Positions 44,834-55,304 are shown, counted from the first letter of the stretch. The stretch is 64,000 nt of DNA from Plotosus lineatus (GCA_024760905.1 CM045751.1:13852501-13916500), one strand, 5' to 3'. The notes: generated by a model from the sequence alone, not told the origin. A program made the numbers and translations.

Positions 44834-45304
44834 GACACTCCCCGCTTTACGCTTATTCATTTTACGTATTTTTCAATTTAACATTTTTTCAAAAAAAATA
44901 AAAATAAAAAAATAAAAAATGTATAAGTCAAATTTTGAGTTTAGCGTGCTCTCTGTAATACAAGACGTACTTACGTAGTATGCTGACATAGTACGCTACT
45001 TACGCATGATGTTGCGTCCATTGTTTACAAACAACAGACTGAACGTGTCCTGCTTCCCAGTTCCCCTTGTGTTAAGATGTCGTCTCTGTGATCTTTGTGT
45101 TTACACTGGACTTTTGTAACCCTGAGCAAATATAATTGGTCAGAAGTGTAAGCCTACTAGTGATAGTGGTAATCAGAAAAAGCGGCAGTACAGTATGAAT
45201 GTCATACGTCACTGAAACATACAGTAACAACTTGGGGTTTTTTTCACCTTATGTTCGGCCGTTCGGAAACTAACAAAAACTTAAGTCGGGGAGCAGAGCG
45301 TCTG
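44834..45304 (-). mobile_element. Tigger-like family T1, internally deleted copy
   Basis: CAGACACTCCCCGCTTTACG and the complement of AGGCAGAGCGTCTG-like right edge (GCAGAGCGTCTG) bound 471 bases, with TA on both sides. Compared with the copy at 15144, about two thirds of the interior is missing; what remains is the right part (CATTGTTTACAAAC, GTTAAGATGTCGTCTCTGTG) and the left end (ATACGTCACTGAAACATAC). Confidence 0.75.
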
Positions 45305-45462
45305 TACTTCTGGTGCCTTCTTACCTTACAGAAACACTCCCTATGGTTAATTGGTCCATGAAATGGATTTACTGATGAACTGGCATGTAATCTATAATGC
45401 GCTCCCACCTCATGCCTAGTATTCTTGGGATTGCCTCTGGGTCCAACAGAAACAAATCAACC

Positions 45463-45855
45463 AAGGGCTCCTGAGTGGTCCAATGACAAGGTGCGTGAAT
45501 ATTAACCTGGAGATTGCAAGTTCGAATCTGGTTTAATGCCACAGCTATTTGGCAGACCTCTCACAGGAGCGACGAACTGCATATGCTCGCTTCCCTGTCA
45601 CAGCGATCTCCAGCCAATCATGAGCATCTGTGAGCTCATTCGTAAAAGGTGGCGGAGAGGGTTCTCCCTCCAAGTGTGTTAGACTGCCCCCAAATACGCA
45701 TACACTGCAATTTGAAAAGTTAGTTAGCATTCCATGTCACAGAGGGGGCGTATGCATGTTTTCATCCCTTCCTGGGTAGTGGTGGTCATGTGATTGGGAA
45801 GCTATGATCTGATGTGTGGGAACTGGATACAACTATATTAGAGAGAAAATGGGGG
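45463..45855 (+). mobile_element. tRNA-headed SINE, family F
   Basis: The head AGGGCTCCTGAGTGGTCCAA contains an A box, and the B box is AAGTTCGAATCTGG. The body (TCCCTCCAAGTGTGTTAGAC, CCTTCCTGGGTAGTGGTGG, GGGAACTGGATACAACTA) matches the copy at 13957 in order. It ends in a G-rich patch. Confidence 0.65.
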
Positions 45856-47250
45856 AGGGGGGTTTAAAGTCCACCAAAATCCATATTTTTAGACACTGAA
45901 AAAAATCAATAGAACTGAAAAAAAATCAATACACTAGTTAAAGCCAACCATTATGTTTGATCAAGATTTGTCCAACCAAAATATTGGTTGTCTCAAATAG
46001 TTGACATCAGTTGCTTTGTCAAGTGCATAGTCGTATATATGTTAGGTCATATCACTTATTTATGATTGGTGTTTCCTAATTAAGTCTGAAAGGATAACAG
46101 AATGGGGATGTGGTCTGAATCATCTGAATATCATCTTCTCTGACTGAGGTCTGAGCTGGCTCCGAAACATAATACATGGTCCATGTTTATCATTTAATGA
46201 TTTTTGTTACTAATGGAGTGACAATCAATTTTGATTGATAGCATTGACATGGGTTTCATATAAGAATATAATTATATTGGTTACAGCCAAAATTCTGAGA
46301 GCCAATATTCTGGTCAAGAACTCAAGATGTGTCGTTGTAGGAAAAATTCTAACGGTCATGGCACTAAATCTGCAGACCATCATGAAAATAGTATAATAAT
46401 ATATTTCACAATTTGCTCCAATGAGGAACCCCGTGCTCAAATGTAACCCTCTTTTTCAAGAATGCCACGCACAAACATTCTAGCACTAAAGGCTCAATAT
46501 CATAGCACATATTTCAGGCCAAAACCCTTCAGTGATCCTCCCAATAAAGAACCCAGCAAAATAATCAGTGCCATCATTGCATCTGAAGTCTTCTATTGGT
46601 TTCCCTCGTACAAACATTCACGAAAATGCTTGATAAAATAGAAATGAATGTCACATACAAACAAGAAAAATGTTCTCGAATAACATTTGCAATTCATTGT
46701 ATTCTCGATGTGACAAGCAGTGTGCAGAAGGTCGGAGTGTAGCAGTGCGTTCCTCTGAGATTTCACCATCTGAGGGGCAAAACAGACCAAATTGCTCGCA
46801 GCGTTTTGGATTAGGATGTTTCATTTGAGAGCCTCGTATGCTGTCCTGGATGGAATGTGTAGGTGTGTGAGTTTATCATACAAAACAAGCCCATCTCATG
46901 TAATGGAGAATGTGGCCTAGGTCAGAAAATAATCAATAATTAAGAAAACTCAACTCTGAAACACTGAAAATATATTCATATCGAACTATTCGTGATGTGG
47001 TTAGTGTTTCTGATGCTGTTGTCAGTTGCTGTTGTATTTTCATTATTTCTGTGAGAGGTTAGAGGTTATGCACGTCAATGATGTCAGAGTTGTGTAGCAC
47101 AGAGAGAATTTTATTTAAAGAGATGGACAAAAATGTAAATGTAAAAGATTTGTGCTTACATTTAATGTTTTAATTAAAAAAAAACATTTTCTAGCTATAT
47201 TTAATGCCACAATAATTGGAAATCAAAAGATAAGGTAGAATAGTAATAAG
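45856..47250. other. Unrecognised low-repeat spacer
   Basis: About 1.4 kb with no recognised gene or transposon; small open frames only. Confidence 0.35.
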
Positions 47251-47309
47251 CCCACGACCCTAATTAGGATTAAGCGGTTCATAAATTGAATGAATGAATG
47301 AATGAATGA
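47251..47309 (+). mobile_element. L2-like SINE tail fragment
   Basis: CCCACGACCCTAATTAGGAT and AAGCGGTTCATAAATTGAAT followed by (GAAT)n; the shared tail of families A1 and B without a head. Confidence 0.7.
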
Positions 47310-47810
47310 AGAATAGTAATAAATATAGTTTATATTTACATACAATATATACACTTGTTAACAAAATTGTTGTAAACTCATGAATTAAATAGTAAATAAA
47401 AATATTATATTAAATAGCTATAAACTCAGGAATTAAAGTTCCAGAATGCAATGCAGGGTACAATACAGTTGTACTGACTTAAACCCATTTCACAAATAAC
47501 CTGCAATTCATTACTCTGAGAGAATGTTTGTGTCTCACTGCTCAGCCAAATACGCACGCATCCTTCCTCCCAGTAAGAGTGAGACATAAAGTTTTAGTGG
47601 AGGACGTGGGTACCTAATGTGAAATGAGTTGTCAGATTGCTGTCTAATACATTCTAGTTCACTTGGTGATTATGTGCTGCTCCGGGACAGTAATTGGTTT
47701 GGCAGTCTCACTTCAGTTTAAATGAATTCCACAAAAAGCACAAGAAAAGTACAAAAATATGTCAGAGTTCCAGATGAATTCTACAAAAATTACAGAAATA
47801 TGATATCGCT

Positions 47811-47815
<5 letters not shown>

Positions 47816-47845
<30 letters not shown>

Positions 47846-47944
47846 CTCAGTCTATAATATATATATATATATGTCTGTCTGTCTTCCTTTCGGCTTTTTC
47901 CCTTTTACTCAGGAGTCGCCACAGCGAATCATTTTGATTCGCAC

Positions 47945-47978
<34 letters not shown>

Positions 47979-47986
47979 TCTATATA

Positions 47987-48030
<44 letters not shown>
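47816..48030. repeat. Microsatellites around an A2 SINE tail fragment
   Basis: (CT)n at 47816-47842, TA and GTCT units at 47855-47882, then a minus-strand A2-type SINE tail at 47883-47949 (CCTTTCGGCTTTTTCCC, GAGTCGCCACAGCGAATC), then (TA)n and (TG)n to 48030. The tail piece looks like a SINE relic trapped in simple repeats. Confidence 0.75.
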
Positions 48031-48031
<1 letters not shown>

Positions 48032-48294
48032 ACATTATATATAGTCGTCCACCCCCACCAAATGCACTTAAATGAACTGCAGGCCTTCAGCAAAACAACT
48101 AGCTTTGTGCTAATCTGCTATAAAGAGTAGAACAATTCTTACATTGATTTTTATTTTTTTATTTATTTATTTTTTTGGTTACACATGTATGTTGGCTCGA
48201 ACAAAACGAACTAACAGCTGTTTATTTTGTGGAGATGATGTGTAAATTTAATGAACTAATTGAGACCTATGTCTCAATTAGCCATGACCTATAT

Positions 48295-48296
<2 letters not shown>

Positions 48297-48352
<56 letters not shown>
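48297..48352. repeat. (TG)n microsatellite
   Basis: About 27 uninterrupted TG units. Confidence 0.95.
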
Positions 48353-48353
<1 letters not shown>

Positions 48354-48724
48354 TTATGGTTACTGCTCAAAGCCTTCAAGGGAAGCTCTGCGTCCTCAGT
48401 AATTCAACTAAAGATTTTGTCGAATATGTACTGTGAACATATAACTTCATGGTAATTTCATTCAGAATCAGTAATCATTCCTCGCAGGTTGTCTAACTTG
48501 ATTTTTGTTTTTCTTCATATTTTTCTGTGGCAGCGCAATCCATTTAAACTTATTAAAACTCACTGAGGCACAGATTACCTGAATTTTTACGGTATTTGGG
48601 ATACGTTCTGCTTTCAGCTCAACAAGCCGGCCTTCTGTGGCGGTCAGTTGTGAGTGGAAGTGTCAAAATTGAGTCGGTTTAGAAGCTAGACTGGTCCTTT
48701 CTCTTCCAAGGAACAAGGGAAAAT

Positions 48725-48868
48725 GCATCTAAACTCGCCTGGCTTGATCTAAATCTGTTCTGGCTCCAAGGTGGTAGAATGAACTTCTAGATGTCCAGAC
48801 ATCTAGAAGTTCATTCTACCACCTTGGAGCCAGAACAGATTTAGATCAAGCCAGACGAGTTTAGATGC
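48725..48868. repeat. Long perfect-type hairpin (71-bp arms, 2-base loop)
   Basis: The left arm 48725-48795 and the right arm 48798-48868 are reverse complements over 71 bases with one mismatch (GCCTGG versus CCAGAC context), separated only by CA. The left arm read forward contains CTGGCTCCAAGGTGGTAG and AATGAACTTCTAGATGTCC, which resembles the APRWWNELPLDVR segment near the C-terminus of a fish LINE protein, so the arms may be an inverted duplication of a LINE piece. Confidence 0.9.
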
Positions 48869-49147
48869 TACCTTTTTCAGCAGTACTTAGATTAGCACTA
48901 TGTTACTCACACTCGGGAAATATACCCAATTTTGTCAACCCTCTTTGTGTACCAATGAGCTGGCTGACAGGAAGTTCTCAGATAAAGAGACTATACTTCT
49001 GGCCTTTTAATAAAATCATCCAAGAATGATTGGTCAAAACTGGCTTTCATAAGGTGGACATAACAATTTATATATAAATTATGTAACAATTGACAAATTG
49101 TGTGATGTAGCGGTGGTGAGAAAGTCAAACAAAACAAAGGGGTAAAG

Positions 49148-49780
49148 CAGGGGTGCTCAATACGTCGATCGCGAGCTACCAGTCGATCTCAAAGGCAATA
49201 TTGGTCGATCGCGAAGGTAGGATTGGTAAATAACATGACATTAAATAAATAGACGTATTTTTCTGACCTTTAGCTCACCGCGCATGTGCAAACAACGGCA
49301 CTAAGTACCGCAAAACAAGCTAGTCAGCGAGTTCCCTCCTATTTTAAGCCCTAGCTTTTTTCTTAAAGTAAAGAAAGCTTATGAAACTGGATGCTGGAGC
49401 AAAGAAGAAGACAAAGTATCACTTTCATACAGAATGAGAGGCAGACTTTTTTTCACGATGACATTTTCAAGTGCGTTTGGAAGTGCTTGAGGCTGGCTGT
49501 CAGCAGCGACTGTCCGGATTATGCATCCCTGTCTGATTCAATTCAGTGCAAGTCATCAAAGTGAACTCGGTTAGTTACAAAAAAAGTTAATAGTTAATTA
49601 TGTTGTTATACAATATTGGCTCATGCGGTTATGCACGGCACATAAACATACATTTACACATAAAGAATCCTCAATATACTTTAAAATAAATATATGTTTT
49701 GCATTTTTGTAGTGGGTAGATCTTTGTGACTTGGTCATTCTATAAGTAGCTCGCGTGCTGGAAAAGTGTGAGCACCCCTG
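49148..49780 (+). mobile_element. Non-autonomous hAT with perfect TIRs and 8-bp target duplication
   Basis: The termini CAGGGGTGCTCA and TGAGCACCCCTG are perfect 12-bp inverted repeats. The flanks GGGTAAAG at 49140-49147 and 49781-49788 are an exact 8-bp duplication, diagnostic of hAT. Inside, a short reading frame joins the two ends of a former transposase (next entry). At 633 bases it is an internal-deletion derivative that must rely on a transposase supplied in trans. Confidence 0.93.
49381..49563 (+). pseudogene. hAT transposase remnant, N-terminus joined to C-terminus
   Basis: From the ATG at 49381 the frame reads MKLDAGAKKKTKYHFHTE, a stop, then EADFF, matching the start of a ZBED-like hAT transposase (family pattern KKRKY.FH.EWE..FFFT). 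After a junction near 49468 another frame reads KCLRLAVSSDCPDYASLSDS and IQCKSSK before a stop at 49561, which fits the conserved last residues of the same protein family. The zinc finger, DDE core and dimerisation region are all deleted, so it cannot be active. Confidence 0.75.
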
Positions 49781-49789
49781 GGGTAAAGC

Positions 49790-50290
49790 AACTGTGGTGT
49801 CACATAAATAGATTGGTGTGTCTTAAAAAAAAACATTAATTTGAATTTCAATATATGTAATAAATCTCCAAAGCGATCACAAGGTAACTAGGAAAAATAA
49901 TTACGTGAAGTTGAAATTATCCATAACTGCTACTGATTTTAATATAAGGGAGCTCTCATCCATTTTAGAATTAAGATTTCCAATTGAAAGTTAAGATAAT
50001 GAATGAATTTTAAGAAAGGGATAATGCGCAGGGTGCTGGTCGTTATTTACAAAATAAAATAAGTTGTCAGGGAGATCAGGATCCCTGATGTGCAGAAGAA
50101 GAATATTGCATCACCCTGAAGGGGTTGTAATAATGATGGACTCGCTGTATATGTTTCTGTGTATTCCAAAACACTGTATAAAATAACGATTTAAGAAATT
50201 TTTAACTATTTTATTGTTGCAGCTACTGACTCACTTCAGAGTAACGCCATGTAACACTTCGAAATGGTCTTCTAACTTATTACAGACTGT
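49790..50290. other. Unrecognised spacer
   Basis: No gene recognised. Confidence 0.35.
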
Positions 50291-50975
50291 TCAAAACCAA
50301 AACTGACCAATGAGAATCAAGAATTCAAATAAACAACATAATGAATATCGAACTGTCCAATCAAGTCAAATATTCTAATGAAGCATTAAATAAATATTGA
50401 ACTGACCAACCAGAATCAAGTAATCAAATGTCCCGTAAAATTATTACTGAACTAATGAATCGCAATTGAGTATCTAAATTAGCCAAGATGTAGATATTGA
50501 ACTATGCAATCAGAATCAAGCACTGTATTCAAATTATCCATGTTATAAATACCAAACCAGCGATTATTAAAATTAATGAATTCTTTAATCCAAATTAAGG
50601 TCACAGTTAGGATGGTGCCTATCTCAGCTGATTCTGGGCGCGGGCAGGGCACACCCTGGACAGCTCGCCAGGCCATCGCAGGGAAACACGGACACCTAGG
50701 AGTGATTTGGAACAGCCATTTATTTAGCCTATTGTGCATGTTTTTGGCCTGTCGGCGGAAACCGGAGTACCCGAAGGAAACCCACGCAAGCATGGGGAGA
50801 AGATGCAAACTGCACAGAGAAATGCCTGAGCTGGGAATCATGCTGTTGCTGTGAGGTGGGCGTGCTAACCACAATGCCACAATGCCGCTGAGTATAAAAA
50901 TCATCCACATATTAAATACTGACCTGACCAACCCAACCAGATACGAGTATTCAAATAAGCGAAATATTGATAAAT
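50291..50975. repeat. Degenerate ~50-bp minisatellite interrupted by a SINE
   Basis: At least five diverged units with the pattern GAACTGACCAATCAGAATC followed by AAGTATTCAAAT start near 50299, 50349, 50399, 50449 and 50500. A further unit (CTGACCTGACCAACCCAACC, GTATTCAAATAAGCGAAATA) follows the SINE at about 50920-50975. Spacing is close to 50 bases. A family B SINE (50576-50886) sits inside the array. Confidence 0.7.
50576..50886 (-). mobile_element. SINE family B, full length
   Basis: On plus: tail (TTAAGGTCACAGTTAGGATG, GGCACACCCTGGACAGCTCG), body (GCGGAAACCGGAGTACCC, CAAGCATGGGGAGAAGATGC) and head complement (GTGGGCGTGCTAACCACAAT). The (TTCA)n end is replaced by TAATGAATTC. Confidence 0.75.
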
Positions 50976-51573
50976 TATATACAGTGTGCTAGTACACTCC
51001 ACAATTGCTGTTAAAAGCAAAACACAAATAAACACCATTTGCTTTTAAAGCTCTCTTCGGAAAATGCGATACCTGCCCAGGATAGTAATCAACCCTTAAT
51101 AACTTTATATTTGTAAGTGGTTTCAAATCTTACATGGAAAATGTACTTAATGACAAGTAAAAACACTTATGCTAATTACTGTGGATTTTTTAATGCATGC
51201 AATAAAATTCATACTGTTATTATCCTGCAGGAAAAAAAATGTTCATTGCAAATGTCCAGTTTCTTTTTTTCTTTTTTTTTTTTTACTCCTGTCTGGCTTG
51301 TTCTCCTTGCATCTTTATCAGAAAACTAACAAGAGACTTAGTGAAAACAAACAGTTAATTAATGTATGAGTTCCTGTGTTCTGATATGCCTCAGTCAACA
51401 GAGTGTTTAAACAGAGGAGGCTTTAAAGTGTGTTCTAGGCAAATATTTTTACCTGGTACGCTGGTATGTCCAGGGCTACAGTGGAACAATGATTTGAGGG
51501 TAAGACCTTTCATTCTAAATGGGTAGCTGGTTGTTTTTTTTGTTTTGTTTTGTTTGTTGTTGGGTTTTTTTTT
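50976..51573. other. Unrecognised spacer
   Basis: No gene recognised; T-rich tracts at 51265 and 51535-51573. Confidence 0.35.
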
Positions 51574-52671
51574 AGAGAACAAGTGGAGGAAAATCTAGAG
51601 AGGTGGAGGTATGCACTGAAAAGGAGATGAATGAAGATTAGCCTCAGTAAAACAGAATACATGTGTGTGAATGAGAAGGACCCAAGAGGAACGATGAGGT
51701 TACAGGGAGCAGAGATAAAGAAGGTGAAGGATTTTAAGTACTTAGACTCAACAATCCAGAGCAATGGAGAGTGTGGAAAAGAGGTGAAGAAGTGAGTGCA
51801 GGCAGGTTGGAATGGTTGGAGAAAAGTGTGATGTGTGATAGGAAGCTATTGACAAGTCTGTCTTCCTTTCAGCTTTTTCCCTTTTACTCGGGAGTCGCCA
51901 CAGCGAATCATCTGATTCGCACGTTTGATTTGGCAGAGGTTTTTACGTCGGATGCCCTTCCTGTCACAACCCTTTTTTAGCAAGGGACAGAAACACGCTG
52001 ACGACTTTGCAGCTACTCTTTACGAAAGTCAGCAATGGTTCTTTTACATGCCTCTCACCATAGACAGGCATGGCCCGCCTTTGATAACCCAGTTAGCTGC
52101 ACTGGGGGGACAGTGACAACCTTGTGGAGAGTGGGACTTGAACCCCCAACCTTTGGATCAGCGATCCAGCGCCCTATACCACTAGACCACCACTGCCCCA
52201 GGAAGCTATTGACAAGAATGAAAGGAAAAGTGTACAAGACGGTGATGAAGCCAGTGATGTTGTATGATTTAGAAATAGTGGTGTTGGGGAAAAGACAGGA
52301 GGCAGAGCTGGAGGTAGCAGAGATGAAAATGTTGAGGTTCTGTTTGGGAGTAACGAGGATGGATAAGATCAGGAATGAGTACATCAGAGGGACAGCACAT
52401 GTAAGAGGTTTTGGAGACAAAGTCAGAGAGGCTAGATTGAGATGGTTTGGACATGTACAGAGGAGGGATAGTGACTATATTGGTAGTAGGATGCTGAGGT
52501 TGGAACTACCAGGCAGAAGGTCTAGAAGAAGACCAAAGAGGAGATTTATGGATGTGGTGAAGGAGGACATGAAGGTTGTTGGTGTAAGAAAAAAGATGCA
52601 GAGGATCTGCAGATGGAGGCAGATCATTTGCTGTAGCGACCCCTGAAGGGACCAGCCAAAAAGAAAAGAAG
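51574..52671 (+). pseudogene. RTE-like LINE 3' fragment split by an A2 SINE
   Basis: The plus strand encodes EQVEENLERWRYALKRR, KTEYMCVNEKDPRGTMRLQG, KDFKYLDSTIQSNGECGKEV, a stop, then QAGWNGWRKV. After the SINE (51857-52200) it continues RMKGKVYKTVMKPVMLYDLE, RQEAELEVAEMKMLRF, MDKIRNEYIRGTAHVRGFGD, RLRWFGHVQRRDSDYIG and RWRQIICCSDP. The 3' end has CTGTAGCGACCCCTGAAGGG and AAAGAAAAGAAG. The first half carries several stops; a 3' frame is open from within the SINE to 52646 only because the SINE happens to be open too. Confidence 0.88.
51857..52200 (-). mobile_element. SINE family A2 inserted in RTE LINE, 16-bp target duplication
   Basis: A complete copy in reverse: the RTE-like tail at 51860-51935 (CTTTCAGCTTTTTCCC, GAGTCGCCACAGCGAATC), TCGGATGCCCTTCCTGTCAC, body (GTCAGCAATGGTTCTTTTAC) and head complement ending CACTAGACCACCACTGCCCC. 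GGAAGCTATTGACAAG at 51841-51856 and 52201-52216 is a perfect 16-bp duplication, and removing one copy restores the LINE reading across DRKLLTRMKGK. This defines the exact SINE boundaries. Confidence 0.95.
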
Positions 52672-52764
52672 ATACATTTCGGTGTCTATGACATTTCTTA
52701 ATCCACTTTTTTATGTGGTGGGCCATCGACAGAACAGAAAATACAGCCATTATTGTAGCATTAG

Positions 52765-52850
52765 AGGCAAAAGCTCTCTCTCGCTTTCTCTCTCTCTCCC
52801 TCTCTCTCTCTCTCTCACTCTCTCACCCACACACACACACAACACACACA
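52765..52850. repeat. (CT)n(CA)n microsatellite
   Basis: Imperfect CT units followed by CA units. Confidence 0.85.
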
Positions 52851-52937
52851 TGCATTATGAATTATTCATAAAATTAATTAATGCTCTTCGTACAGATAAA
52901 CTAATCTTAATTTTAATAACCGAAATGTAGCTAGGAC

Positions 52938-53004
<67 letters not shown>

Positions 53005-53049
53005 TTGGTTGCATTTACATCCACCTGAGGACCAAATGTCTCTACAAAG

Positions 53050-53083
<34 letters not shown>

Positions 53084-53140
53084 TGGGGGGGTTGTGTTTA
53101 TATCCACCTGAGGACCAAATATCTCTCGTCTCTACAAAGG
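52938..53140. repeat. Duplicated unit: (TG)n plus GGACCAAAT-type spacer, twice
   Basis: (TG)n at 52938-53002 is followed by CATTTACATCCACCTGAGGA and CCAAATGTCTCTACAAAG. The same order returns as (TG)n at 53051-53081 followed by TTTATATCCACCTGAGGACC and AAATATCTC...CTACAAAG. The second copy has a small internal repeat of TCTC. Confidence 0.85.
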
Positions 53141-53560
53141 TTATAAAACAAGACAACCCTTAAAAAAGTTTATTAAAAAAAAATTATAGATCCTGATTGG
53201 TCAGCAGGTGTTGATGAATTTTCTATCACGATTATGGCATTTTACCAGAGTCCCATCTTATATTGGTGGTTTTTTTTTTATTCTTATAGATTTCTTAAAG
53301 AATTTTCATAACGATGATTATTATTCGTATGTATTACATGGGAACAGTGCAAACCCTTTCATCGACTATAGGGGTTAATATTAACATTATTCAGAGTATT
53401 CTCTTGTGTTTCCTGGTCGTATATACTAAAATGTGGTTGGCTTACATTTCCTTAAGTAGTATACTACTTTAAGTTTCAAAAGTCCCCATTAATCACACAG
53501 TGCTTATAGTTGGGGTTCTCAGAGTTCACCTGACTTGTCTCTGAAATAGTAAAAATTAAA
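53141..53560. other. Unrecognised spacer
   Basis: No gene recognised. Confidence 0.35.
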
Positions 53561-53614
53561 AAAAAAAAAAAATTAAAAAAAAAAAATATATATATATGTA
53601 TGTGTGTATATGTA

Positions 53615-53700
<86 letters not shown>
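53561..53700. repeat. A-rich, (TG)n, (TA)n, (CA)n microsatellite
   Basis: A tracts, TATG/TG, about 25 TA units, then CA units up to the Tc1 terminus. Confidence 0.95.
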
Positions 53701-53701
<1 letters not shown>

Positions 53702-53702
53702 T

Positions 53703-54303
53703 AGTCCTTCTAAAAAAATTTGCATATTGTGATAAAGTTCATTATTTTCTGTAATATACTGATAAAAATTAAACTTTCATATATTTTAGATTCATTGCAC
53801 ACCAACTGAAATGTTTCAGGTGTTTTATTGTTTTAATACTGATGATTTTGGCATACAGCTCATGAAAACCCCAAATCCCTATCTCAAAAAATTAACATAT
53901 TTCATCCGACCAATAAAAAATGTGTTTTTAAATACAAAAAAAAGTCAACCTTCAAATAATTATGTTCAGTTCTGCACTCAATACTTGGTCGGGAATCCTT
54001 TTGCAGAAATGACTGCTTCAGTGCGGCGTGGCATGGAGGCAATCAGCCTGTGGCACTGTTGAGGTGTTACGGAGGCCCAGGATGCTTCGATAGCAGCCTT
54101 AAGCTCATCCACAGTGTTGGGTCTGGTGTCTCTCAACTTTCTCTTCACAATATCCCACAGATTCTCTATGGGCTTCAGGTCAGGAGAGTTGGCAGGCCAA
54201 TTGAGAACAGTAATACCATAGTCAGTAAACCATTTAGCAGTGGTTTTGGCACTGTGAGCAGGTGCCAGGTCGTGCTGAAAAATGCAATCTTCATCTCCAT
54301 AAA
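53703..54303 (-). mobile_element. Tc1-like transposon, 3'-terminal half
   Basis: The terminal repeat AGTCCTTCTAAAAAAATTTG is followed by the characteristic subterminal region (TTCATTATTTTCTGTAATAT, TTTCATCCGACCAATAAAAA). The transposase C-terminus lies on the minus strand. The element is cut off at CTTCATCTCCATAAA, so the other terminus and the N-terminal two thirds are missing. This Tc1 family is abundant in fish. Confidence 0.88.
53978..54303 (-). pseudogene. Tc1 transposase C-terminal fragment
   Basis: The minus-strand frame runs from about EDCIFQHDLAPAHSAKTTAK through WFTDYGITVLNWPANSPDLK and PIENLWDIVKRKL to SMPRRTEAVISAKGFPTKY and a stop at 53978. It includes the second catalytic aspartate (QHD) and the final catalytic glutamate (PIE) of the DDE triad. 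The conserved N of PDLNPIE is K here. The DNA-binding region and first aspartate are absent because of truncation, so it is inactive. Confidence 0.85.
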
Positions 54304-54934
54304 TGACACTACCCTTCAGTTACCACTTAGTGTATTGAATCACTTGATCATGATTATTATAACCACCTTTCTGTAAATAAAGTTATGCTTCAGACTCTTC
54401 ACAGCTATATGGAAAAAGAAATAACTGGCATTTGTGTCTCCCATCCAGTGTTCAAACCCATACTGTTAGGGTACAGCAACCAGTTTGGATCTATTATTGG
54501 TTATACATCAATATTATTGGGAATAAATGAATAAAGCTGCACCAGGCCTATGGACATCCTGCAGGGGAGGTGATCACTAATATGCTTGTTATTAGCAGCA
54601 GGGAGAGCAAATTAAACAATCCTTTAAGAGGTTCTGTTCACCAACACCGCATCACACAGTTTGTCTCAGAAGGCCCAATTTCCAGCACATCGGTTCTCTA
54701 GGTGCTGCCGAATGAAGACTCAGGTCTTGTGCTTCATCGAGCAGCGCAGTCAGCAATGAACAATTAGCTTAAGTTGCAGAGAATATCTTCATACCGTTTT
54801 TCTGTCTCTCATACAAATGCATAGTAAGCTGCATAATTATTGGCATCCTTGATGAAAATAAGAAAGGCTGGATTTCTGGATGTCCAGTTAATAACTCGTA
54901 CCTCCCTTTAAACCACACTTCATCTACTTCACCT
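54304..54934. other. Unrecognised low-repeat spacer
   Basis: No gene recognised. The part 54540-54770 is low-repeat. Confidence 0.35.
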
Positions 54935-54947
54935 GAGGATATGTTAT

Positions 54948-55291
54948 TCATTCGTTCATTTTCTGTAATCGCTTAATCCTAATGAGGGTCACAGGGATGC
55001 TGGCACGCATCCCAGCTGACTCCGAGCGAGGGCAGAGTACACCTGGACAGCTCGCAAGGCCATCGCAGGGTGGAAAGACGCTAACGGCTATGCAGCTACT
55101 CTTGTCGAAAGTCAGCAATGGTTCTTTTATTTACATGAACCTCACACCATAGACAGTGAGAGACATGGCCGGCCTTCGATAACCCAGTTAGATGCACTGT
55201 GGGGACAGTGACAACCCGTGGAGAGTGGGGCTTGAACCTGCAACCTTAGGATGAGTGATCTAGCACCTTTACCACCAGGCCACCACTGCCC
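54948..55291 (-). mobile_element. SINE family A1, full length, with target duplication
   Basis: A complete reverse copy from (TTCATTCG) and TGTAATCGCTTAATCC through GTCAGCAATGGTTC to ACCACCAGGCCACCACTGCC. The flanks GAGGATATGTTAT (54935-54947) and GATGATATGTTAT (55292-55304) are a 13-bp duplication with one difference. Confidence 0.88.
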
Positions 55292-55304
55292 GATGATATG
55301 TTAT

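Noticed and set aside
50291..50975. CRISPR-like array (50-base periodicity)
   Set aside because: Units are diverged throughout without a repeat/spacer division, in a vertebrate genome; minisatellite is the better reading.
52035..52646. 203-codon plus-strand frame as an intact gene
   Set aside because: Its first part is antisense SINE sequence and the rest is the LINE C-terminus; the fusion is accidental.
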